Origin: Daphnia pulex
Taxonomy: Eukaryota > Arthropoda > Branchiopoda > Diplostraca > Daphniidae
Direction of reading: 5' to 3'
DNA: 64,000 nt
Assembly (NCBI RefSeq): GCF_021134715.1
Contig: NC_060021.1
Span: 434,001-498,000, forward strand
Under the pieces are notes generated by a model. That model worked only from the letters and a program-made list of their open reading frames with translations, did not search any database and was not told where the DNA came from. Below, one piece after another: positions 58,101-64,000 of this stretch (positions are counted from its first letter, which is position 1; the number at the start of each line of letters is the position of its first letter). The translations under genes and the position numbers were made by a program.

Positions 58101-58389
58101 AGAAGATCTCGCCGAAGACGTCGAAATTGGAAATCCGGAACCGATCCAGGAGCCGGAAGAGGATCCAAATCCAACTCTGCCAGAACCAGAAATCGATCTC
58201 GCTATCGGAGACGCTATGCCAGCTCCCGAAGAACCGGAAGACGTCGTCGAAGATGTCGAGCCGGATGCTACGGGCTCTGGTGGGGAGTGTGTTAGGAATA
58301 TTCCATTCCAACAGACGACGACGAGATCAGGACGCCGCACAACAACACCGGCGCACCTACGCGACTATTGCCTTGGGGGCCCCCGATAG
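52114..58389 (+). CDS. Gag-Pro-Pol polyprotein of BEL/Pao element, intact
   Basis: 2,091 residues from a true ATG. Gag: coiled-coil-like N-terminus with QAAN repeats, DUF1759-type domain about 190-370, Cys/His knuckles from C431 to about 497. Protease: DUF1758-type with DDG at 550-552 where DSG/DTG is commonest. Reverse transcriptase: YVDD at 1039-1042. RNase H: FGDASE, D1225. Integrase: zinc-binding region HAGAKVTL...CVECKK, catalytic D1637 (GVDFAGP), D1765 (YSDN), E1812 (FWERMV). About 65 charged, Pro-rich residues separate GVDFAGPLLYK from SYVCLFTCAVTRAVHLEL, an insertion compared with usual Pao integrases. A DUF5641-type tail follows. The last ~33 residues are encoded by the 3' LTR. No frameshift or stop, so the product is potentially functional. 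Confidence 0.97.
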   Translation: MVQSMKNTRSATKGHITRAITRINGFANQVMAQEDVKELETLETRLKSLFESYQSATKEIKEKLIATKAAQEEIDGDLDTFLQVQDEVSGARSIIKQKKQEWLDDVKEKQEAKKEEDRDKRLLALFQQQATSQAANQAANQAANQATNLATSQTQMAQIIAQIMAAIPAPPAPVINVTAAPAPASAVQSIRLPQRQIKHFKGDVLEWTQFWESFNAAVHSSSLSNVQKFDYLKEYLKGEAYLLVNNLELTDANYQVAIDELKRMYGKTDVLIDAHIEKLDALQPVKDGNDVPALRSFQLNLQSHISALETLGVPTSSFGGLLGARLIKLIPTRLQQEWAKSPTNKSTDIEMVIKFIGDQIDAAERFNRIKGVEKEKSSPAPKQPKPANPQPATASQLAVGAKASPAPQVKSALKNKNVKFNPSWIVCERPCIFCSQIHWPTKCPKGLTERKKIIFDLKRCVNCFGDKHALKDCTSARNCNKCGGRHHTALCDKGDVRVTNPTTAAIIVASDPTLTTTACASSFGQLMLKTATVIISGQNGNETRAILFADDGSHRSWVLKSLSSQLNMKTVAVENISTRVFKKKEPNKPEMTKNVEMQVRGTWQGAPKVTLMALESDHISDTGPYVGSEFANSLWIQNEKLADDRFEMAHTEDQPIGILVGMDQMFQIMSNEAAIQSPCGLRAFQTKLGRMIAGPSQEAKSKTGTQVIQNLILTSSYPIPQITSTFATSSQKRKILSTQANKTPMEKETGTASPQTTPIGASFSDAPIGSSGEEDSKWFEKEEQVAANFDLSLFWKIENFANLEGADAVESDDRFDFFDEKITRWPDGRYCTPIPWTTDKWRLQKNLPLATGRVESTITRLRKNPGDLVNYHAEIQKLIDSKFVEEANMDYEELHTYLPHHPIFRGDKSTTKIRPVFDGAAKTKFGPSLNDVLETGPNLNPDLLSVLIRFRKYEIAWIADIEKAFLNIALQPEDAEAIRFLWPRDPAVAGSPLIAYKWKRVPFGLSSSPFLLRVTINKHFKSLKSRFPETIQQLEESLYVDDYLGGANNLSIAKKRVDETDEIFSDAQLNMRSWATNNEDLKQHLKEKGLSNQVVGLLSPALDGQQKVLGIRWDTGSDSFKFDPASIIQAVEEVGTEITKRKILSISARIFDPIGFLSPTVLLLKIIYQKLWEKEIGWDQAAPADIQKSWKIVMTGLADFTELQIPRWIGLSEKVTSHEIHVFGDASEAAYGAVAYARLQKGQEDPLIILLASKTRVAPLPKKKVTLPRLELLSSLLAVRLGEVVKNAMQVQYWRTIYWSDSLVALGWIRGEPNKWKPFVRNQVETIRKFSQPEWWRHCPGLQNPADLASRGAPAPTLVTSTLWWNGPIWLKGEETEWPDSPNDQIPQTIQSEMESEARSTTVSTTAAIAIPTASVDWNLDKISTWNRLLRRTAWVSRFLSRSQKKLRPPGPERMESIKAIGPDGKGSGKVIRITRLSREELDEAELTIYRQLQRERYPKAFESLQLDNTIQPKEKIAALFPIWDARDRLVRIHGRVSLALRDRNIDPPILLPASHIVITFLITDKHESLLHAGAKVTLSELKEKFWIVKGRQQVKKILFTCVECKKLTSPPFQELAAPLPLNRLKHAQSFHVTGVDFAGPLLYKPAQRRKKRKAPPSVQDPTPADDPTEERIEEPPAEGDAPIEALIVGEEDSVEEDVEIQDILITTTKAKKTNHLKSYVCLFTCAVTRAVHLELLPDMTARSFLLAFRKFAARRGPVSVMYSDNAQTFRCVDRFLRTIHADPIIQDFLASRKTLWIFSASLAPWWGGFWERMVRSVKDLLRRSNGRACLDYMELEASLAEIESVINARPLSYIGEGADDPLPITPNQFLNNRRSTRADPEPAVNLLDPTSTSIVLQEMDKNRREYVADICARFVDDYLLQLDNFHSKGKSGRKIRLGEVVVIHDEHSKRLMWSTGVVKELIPSRDGLIRSVMLKIPNGNLINRAIQCLHPIELREDLAEDVEIGNPEPIQEPEEDPNPTLPEPEIDLAIGDAMPAPEEPEDVVEDVEPDATGSGGECVRNIPFQQTTTRSGRRTTTPAHLRDYCLGGPR

Positions 58390-58579
58390 GTGGCCCCAAA
58401 TTCAGTCGTTGTTACCCTACCCCCTATTGTTTATTTCCCCCCAATTTACTGTACAATATTGAGTGTGTTAAAATAGACGAGAGGTAAAAGACACGGTTTT
58501 GTTCGTGTCTAATTTATTCAACTTGGAAACTGTAAGTAAACGGCCCGACACGCCGAACATCCCTATTACATTTTCTACA
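58290..58579 (+). repeat. 3' LTR of BEL/Pao element
   Basis: 290 bases, matching the 5' LTR throughout. The gag-pol stop codon (58,387-58,389) lies 100 bases inside it. The purine stretch just upstream (GGTGGGGAGTG) is a weak polypurine-tract candidate. Confidence 0.95.
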
Positions 58580-58584
58580 CCTTT
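58580..58584. repeat. 5-base target-site duplication (right)
   Basis: CCTTT, the partner of the copy before the 5' LTR. Confidence 0.95.
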
Positions 58585-58647
58585 ATCACATGGGTGAATG
58601 GTGCTGAATTTAGTATTATTAAGGCATTAGACGTTGTGTGGTTGGTG

Positions 58648-59573
58648 TGGTAGCAGTAATGGGGAAATACCTTGTCCCCACACATTCTATTCCACGATAT
58701 GTGAGCTTCACATATAAGTTTTAGACTTTTGACAATATGATGGGTCTATTGGATGGAAAGTGACTGAGCGCTAAGTCAACTTTTTGGAATGACTGACAGT
58801 ATGCATCTAAAATTTGAAGAAATAAGTTGGTATAGTATAAAAATAAGTAAAGTAGGTCAAGTTAAACCTACACAAGTTACGAAGTTCAATTTGGTATATG
58901 AAATCACAGGAATATAAGTATTAATTCGCATCCAATTGTTTCACCCCTTTTTTCCTGGTTTCACGATGTAAACACAACAAGGGCGACACTAGCGACATCT
59001 GGTAATGAGTTTTGAATCCTAAGTTGGTTGCAATATTATAAAGATGCCCTACAATAGAACTCCACCGACAATAGAATCCCAATATTTTATTTTAAAATAC
59101 CCGAAAATAGAACTCCAGTGCTCGACAGTAGAATTCCACTACGAGACAATAGAACTCCGATAATTTGAGCTGCGACTGTGCAACCAACTTAGGATTCAAA
59201 ACTCAAGATGTCGCCAGTGTCGCCTTTGTTGTTGTTACAAACGAGGCGAAGCCGAAAAGTGCGAAACAAAACTGTAGCTAATTTATACTGATATTCCTGT
59301 GATTTCAATTACCAAATTGAATTTCGTATCATATGTAGGTTTATCTTGACCTAGTTTCCTTATTTTTATACTGTACCAACTTATTTCTTCAAATTCTAGT
59401 CTTCTAGATGCATACTGTCAGTGTCAGTCATTCCAACAAGTTGACTTAGCGCTCAGTCAATTTCCATCCATTAGGGCCATCATGCTGTCAAAAGACTAAA
59501 ACTCATGTTTGAAGATCACATGTAGTGGAAAACAAATCTGCTGAGATAAGGTATTTCCCCATTACTGCTACCA
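58648..59573. mobile_element. 926-base foldback element between the arms
   Basis: Long imperfect inverted repeats (about 58,648-59,030 and 59,180-59,573) start TGGTAGCAGTAATGGGGAAA and end in its complement. The loop of about 150 bases contains five same-strand copies of an ACAATAGAACTCC-like motif (near 59,051, 59,068, 59,105, 59,124 and 59,146). No coding sequence and no clear target duplication. Probably a non-autonomous foldback transposon; class unknown. Confidence 0.65.
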
Positions 59574-59639
59574 GACCATTACAATTCAGATTTTCTTATT
59601 ATTACATAGGTATCCTGAACCATAAGACTTTTTTTTTTA

Positions 59640-59872
59640 CAGAGCACGTAAAAGATCCTAATAAGCCAATGCTGACCTTTGTCCATGACGGAAGAGGGAC
59701 ATTCAGCAACGTTCTGCTCCATCCTTATCTTCCCGACGTTCACTCATCTAGCTTCACTGCTTTTGCTGCTACAACTTGTCTTACTTCACTGACGAGTTGG
59801 AACACTTCAGTGGTCGCTACCCCTTTGCTGTTAAACACCTGCAGTCACTCACCACGGGATTATGCCTAGGTA
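59640..59872 (+). other. inner end of right arm with gene-like fragment
   Basis: Diverged counterpart of 49,437-49,690. An acceptor-like TTTTACAG ends at 59,642. The following frame reads KPMLTFVHDGRGTFSNVLLH, then PYLPD, and a downstream frame reads YFTDELEHFSGRYPFAVKHL. I do not recognise the family. Both copies seem partly frameshifted relative to each other, so it may be a relic exon. Confidence 0.35.
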
Positions 59873-60147
59873 CCCAACAATTGACTTATTTTCTTAGGTT
59901 ATCTACCAATAGTCTAGTTGCGTTAGACTGTGTCTATGTAATAGTTTCCAAAATTAGGCCCTTCTTGCGCGCAAACAAAGTTTACTTGGACGCTTCTTTT
60001 TTCTAACGCTAGATGGCTTTTTGATAATTTGCAGTCTAAACAGCTGTCAAAACAGTCAGTTTCTGTTACTTTGAACATCTCTTTAAACATTTATCGACAG
60101 TTATTTTGTTGAAATATTTAGTGATAACTGACGATTATTATTCCCCC

Positions 60148-60535
60148 AACAAAGCTCACTTGTTAAATTTTCGATAATTGCTTTTTTTTTCTACTTCCGG
60201 TTTACACTTTTCAGTCAGTAGTTCAGTAAATATTCATCTGACGCACAAAAGAACCACATATTCGTGATCCTCGTCGAATTTGTGGTAAAGTTCATGTTTC
60301 GTTTTGTACGTTTTCGTACTTCCGGCTTTGAAAATTTTCCTGAACTATAGTTCAGGAAAATTCTCGATTTTGGCCAAATTTTGGATTTCGTTTAAATCAC
60401 ACCTAATCGACCCCAAATTTCATGGAGATCACGAATATGTGGTTTAATTTGACGACAGCTCAATGGTTGAGGAGCTGTGGCTACTTCCGGTTTACTTCCG
60501 GAATTTTTTTTAAAGACTAGCAAGTGAGCTTTGTT
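60148..60535. mobile_element. foldback/MITE-like element (right-arm copy)
   Basis: Mirror copy of 48,763-49,150 with the same 15-base ends and the perfect 30-base palindrome at 60,333-60,362. A few substitutions distinguish it, for example in the region around 60,270 and 60,415. Confidence 0.6.
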
Positions 60536-60800
60536 ATGTGTACAGTTTTCAATATTGTTAGCTAGATTTTAAGAAATTTAAAGCGCGCCTTTTAAGTTTT
60601 GAGCCAAAAATAACAGATCGATGTACTTACATGTATTATGTAACTTTTATTGGCATGTCACTTTAATAAGAATTTTTTCTCTTTCTTCAGATGATGCAGA
60701 GGAGACGTCGACAAGATTGACACCAAAACATCGCCGGTATCTCCAAAGTGTCAGCGCGGATCATTATTTGTTGTTGGTAATATGTGTTAGTGTTAGTTAA

Positions 60801-61091
60801 CCTGTTGGTTGCCACGCCTTTGTTCTCCCCTGCTCCTTAGCACGGGCTGCGTGCGCTGTTCGGCCTCGTGGTCGGAAAGTCGCACCAGCCCAAAACTTGC
60901 CGCAAGGCGCCTATTAGGCAATGCACCATACCTAGTTCCCCTTTGTCGATGCGGTGATGGATTCTTCTGTCACCGTGTCAGCCCGGACTTGTCAGCAATG
61001 GCAAGTTCCACCTTGGCCATAGATCCTTCAGACGTGGCGCGTAGAGTAGTAGAGAGCAACCTACGGGTTGTATGGCGTGGCAGCCAACGGG
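60801..61091. mobile_element. piggyBac-like MITE (right-arm copy)
   Basis: Mirror copy of 48,207-48,497, flanked by TTAA at 60,797-60,800 and 61,092-61,095. Duplicated with the arm rather than inserted separately. Confidence 0.8.
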
Positions 61092-61095
61092 TTAA

Positions 61096-61699
61096 CTTGT
61101 ATGTATGTGATTGTAAAATGTGGTGGAATTGTGGGTGGAGGTGGGACAATAAAGCAATTCCTTTTAATGTTTTTGTTTGCTATGTTTCATAACTTGTAAT
61201 AAAAAAATGTTTAGTTTACGACTTTGTGTATTTTTTACAACTTTCAAGTTTTACATAAGATATAGGCAAGCAACTGATAAACTCCACATTCTTCAAATAA
61301 ACTTCTATGATAAACCACACATTATCTCCAACTCTTTTGTTACACCAACTTAAGTTAAAAAGAGAGCTGTCAACATCAATCAATTTTAGTAAACACCACA
61401 CAGTAGGTCTCTTCCGTAACTTGCCCTGTAAATGAAATTTGTCCAAACACTAGAATATGTCGGAATGCGGAGCGACTAGAGCAATAATCACCTCCAACAT
61501 GCGAAATAGAAAAGACCCAACCAAAATAAACGTCGCAATGTCTCAATGCTTTTAGGTGGCAAAAGAAGTCGTACACAATGATAACCCAGGTTTGAAAAAA
61601 ATTATTTCCCTATTAAAGATCAACAATTCCCAGTGACTAGTAACTATTAAGATATGACCGAAAAATGTGAACATGGTTATAATATTTAGGAACGTCCCT
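61096..61699. other. arm spacer, no gene recognised (right copy)
   Basis: Mirror of 47,598-48,202. Contains the single-base length difference between the arms near 61,662. Confidence 0.5.
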
Positions 61700-62656
61700 T
61701 TAGTAAGTTGGAGAAGCGTAAGGTGTGGTGTAATATTCAGGTGCCTTAGTGGTGAAGTAACTCGGGATAGAGTAATACTTCGGAGCTTCGGTGTAGTTGG
61801 TCGGAGCAGCGTAAGTAGTGTTATAATACTCAGGTGCCTTGGTAGTGTAGTACATAGGGGCCTCGGTGTAGTAGCTAGGTGTAGCGTAGGTTGTGGTGTA
61901 GTAAACTGAAGCCTAGGTGTAGTATTCCGATTCAACGTAGTACGAAGGAGCAGCCGCTGTGTAGTAAGTTGGGGCTGCGTAGTACTTGGCCGCCTCAGTT
62001 GTAGTTGTGTAGCTTAGGGCAGAGTAATACTTCGGGGCTTCGGTGTAGAGGCTCAGGGAAGCACAAGTTGTGGTGGGAGCCTTGTTGGTGTAGTACTTGG
62101 GCGGCTCGGTGTAGTATTCAGCCGCTTTGGTGGTGTAATAATTTGGAGCCTCGGTGTAGTAGCTAGGAACTAGGTAATACTTGGGAGCCTCGATGCAGCA
62201 AGCTGGGGCAACATACGTGTAATACTCTGGTGACTTGGTGGTTTTAGTACTTGGGAGCTTCGGTGTAGTACGTTTGATGTTGTAACTCGGGGCAGCATCA
62301 GCTTCGGTGTAATACTCTGGAGCCTTGGTGGTGTAGTAATAGTGTGCCTCAGTGTAGTAACCGGTTCTTGCGAATGTTGTCGTTGTGTAGCAAGGCGGCG
62401 GCGTGGTGCTTTGGTATCCGCCATACCCAGGAGACATCGGTACACCAGTGATCGACCCAGCCTTCAACGATACGGCAAACGGCGACATCACGACATCACA
62501 ATCAACTATTCAGCAAATAATTTGAACATTAATATTCAATATGGTACACAAGCAGATAAAAATCAAATAATTTATAAAAACTCCGTGAAACAGAATATTT
62601 ACCCGATTGCGTACTGATATTACGACGAAGAATGCACTTGTTAACAGTGCACTGCA
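61700..62656 (-). pseudogene. tyrosine-rich repeat gene, copy C (right arm)
   Basis: Mirror copy of 46,641-47,597 with the same lost start, degraded signal peptide and internal TAG (61,913-61,915). Shared defects show the gene was already broken before the arms were duplicated or homogenised. Confidence 0.7.
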
Positions 62657-63882
62657 ATTTTTTATCCTTGTTTCTTTGCCAGTATTGTTCTCTCCAGCCA
62701 ATCGCCCTGATGCAACAGCATGGTGATCATGTTCCATACACCAGCGACCCAATTTGATATCACAAAAGAACGTAACATCTCCAGCCTAATAAAAAATAAA
62801 ATCCAAACCCAATAATAAGAATCTAATTTAACAAGAACTTCATATACTATCTAACAACAACATTAGAGCAGTCAATGTTGGTCAAGTTTTAATCACAGTA
62901 GTTCAATTAATATGAAATAAAATGTTCAAGGATTCTTACCAACCAAACGTTCGATCGTGCTTCAAGCTCGGTATTCACTCGATAACCACCAAAATCTCCT
63001 CTCTTCTATTTCCAAACCAAAAGCAACAGCCAAATCCGTGTTTACGTCCCAACCGACAGCAGCGACGACATGGTCAGTTTAAATCTGCTGAAATAATTTT
63101 TAGATTTTAATTAACATCGCTAAATCATGTACAGAAATAACTGTTTACCTTTTGACCATTGTTTAAGGTCAATGCGACCTTGTAGTCTTCGAAAATTGCA
63201 CCCTCCACATTAGCTTTGAGCAAACCATTAACACTTTCCGCTTTCACCTTCTCGGTTGTCCATTGGCTCAAATATTTAGGAGAACGGGGAACTCGACCTA
63301 TGTTACCGCCATCGATGTTGCGGAACAGCGCTACGTGCTCGTGGGCATCTTTAAGGGCACCGCTCAGGGATTGGAAGAGATTTTCGTTTAACACCTAACA
63401 AGAAAATAAAGGCCATTTTTAGAGGAATTCGTAAAACTAATTCTATTCGTAGAACTAATTCACAGAAAATAAATTGCTAGCAGTTTAAATAGACTCTTAG
63501 ATACTATCGAGCAGGAGGATTAAAAAGTTATTCAGCATTCCATAATTTCGATTGGCATAAAATGTTTACCTGTGGCAATAACGCACTTGTCGTAGGTGAT
63601 GGTACGGCCATCGTCAAGTGCGGCTTGCCGACCGACAATGTCAAGTTTAACGGCGCGGTGTACACGTACGAATATGTTATCTTTGCTATTCAATTCGACG
63701 CGATTGCAGTCGAATTCGTCTTGTTCGAAAGACAGCCAAGGAACGAAAACAAGTCATTAGTACATATTGCACAAAATTACAATAATTAAGAACTCACCTT
63801 CACTTTTTGCCACTGTTTGAAACGAAGTTTATTCGAAACTTCGGGGTTGCCGTGTTGGGTGTCGGAGAAGCTCACTTGACTG
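62657..63882 (-). pseudogene. AIFM1-like partial pseudogene (right arm)
   Basis: Mirror copy of 45,415-46,640, with the same exon fragments, the same frameshift and the same missing ends. Confidence 0.85.
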
Positions 63883-64000
63883 ATTTCTGTCGTACTTTGG
63901 CGCTCCAGTGTAGAATTCGACAGCTTTGGTGATGTAATAAGCTGGAGCCTCGGTGTCGTAGGTTGGGGCAGCATACGTAGTTGCGTAGTCTCAGTAGGTG
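63883..64000 (-). pseudogene. tyrosine-rich repeat gene, copy B (right arm, cut by window end)
   Basis: Mirror of 45,297-45,414; shows the same junction between YYT repeats and AIF sequence and continues past the window. Confidence 0.65.

Larger units (their letters stand above)
49897..58579 (+). mobile_element. complete BEL/Pao LTR retrotransposon
   Basis: 8,683 bases with 290-base LTRs that look identical by eye (TGTTAG...CTACA), a 5-base target duplication, a primer-binding site, an extra 5' reading frame, a single intact Gag-Pro-Pol frame and a 3' LTR. Family assignment rests on DUF1759-type Gag, CCHC knuckles, DUF1758-type protease, YVDD reverse transcriptase with Pao-type RNase H (FGDASE), and an H2C2 integrase with a DUF5641-type C-terminus. 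Identical LTRs and an unbroken frame suggest recent insertion and possible activity. It interrupts the spacer between the arms of the inverted duplication. Confidence 0.97.
59610..64000. repeat. right arm of large inverted duplication
   Basis: Reverse complement of 45,297-49,690. It carries, on the minus strand, the same pseudogenes and elements in mirror order, and extends beyond the window. Substitutions against the left arm are rare outside the inner ~250 bases, where the two diverge. Confidence 0.95.

Noticed and set aside
45297..64000. Inverted duplication as a pure sequencing artefact
   Set aside because: Arms differ at scattered bases, by one indel, and by a strongly diverged 250-base inner segment, which a missed-adapter read would not give. 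Long reads are still needed.
1..64000. CRISPR arrays, bacterial operons, rRNA genes
   Set aside because: No regularly spaced repeats of that type, no ribosome-binding sites and no rRNA sequence; the DNA is eukaryotic.

Overview
The window is animal nuclear DNA. Genes are split by GT/AG introns, there are many microsatellites, and there is one long LTR retrotransposon. The mix of an arthropod-type roundabout gene, a TCAGT initiator 32 bases after a TATA box, and tyrosine-rich YYTEAP-repeat genes points to a crustacean, most probably a cladoceran such as Daphnia. That species guess is inference.

Bases 1-39,900 are dominated by one complete gene, a roundabout (Robo) axon-guidance receptor on the + strand. 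Its nine coding exons run from about 16,864 to 39,623 and join in frame at every junction to give 1,477 residues (1,498 from an upstream in-frame ATG). Order: signal peptide, five Ig domains, three fibronectin III domains, one membrane helix, and a cytoplasmic tail with CC0-, CC1- and CC2-like motifs. The first 16.7 kb and introns 1 and 2 (6.2 and 9.7 kb) hold no recognisable coding sequence, only microsatellites, G-rich runs and possible core-promoter elements.

Bases 40,700-44,100 are AT-rich with scattered splice-like signals but no gene I recognise. From 44,126 the sequence is rearranged and repeat-rich. A 209-base tandem duplication lies upstream of a good TATA/Inr promoter. It is followed by three decayed copies of a secreted tyrosine-rich repeat gene, with part of an intron-containing apoptosis-inducing-factor (AIFM1-like) pseudogene wedged between the second and third copies.

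This block is the left arm (about 45,297-49,690) of a large inverted duplication. Its near-identical right arm is 59,610-64,000 and runs off the window. Each arm carries a 291-base piggyBac-like MITE flanked by TTAA and a 388-base foldback with a perfect 30-base palindrome. Between the arms lie a 926-base foldback element (58,648-59,573) and a complete BEL/Pao retrotransposon (49,897-58,579). The retrotransposon has LTRs of 290 bases that look identical, a 5-base target duplication, a tRNA-Tyr-like primer site and an intact 2,091-residue Gag-Pro-Pol frame.

The retrotransposon is the most unusual object here. It has an extra 5' reading frame without a normal start codon, a charged insertion inside the integrase core, a polyprotein C-terminus encoded by the 3' LTR, and a leader with duplicated hairpins and strong splice sites.
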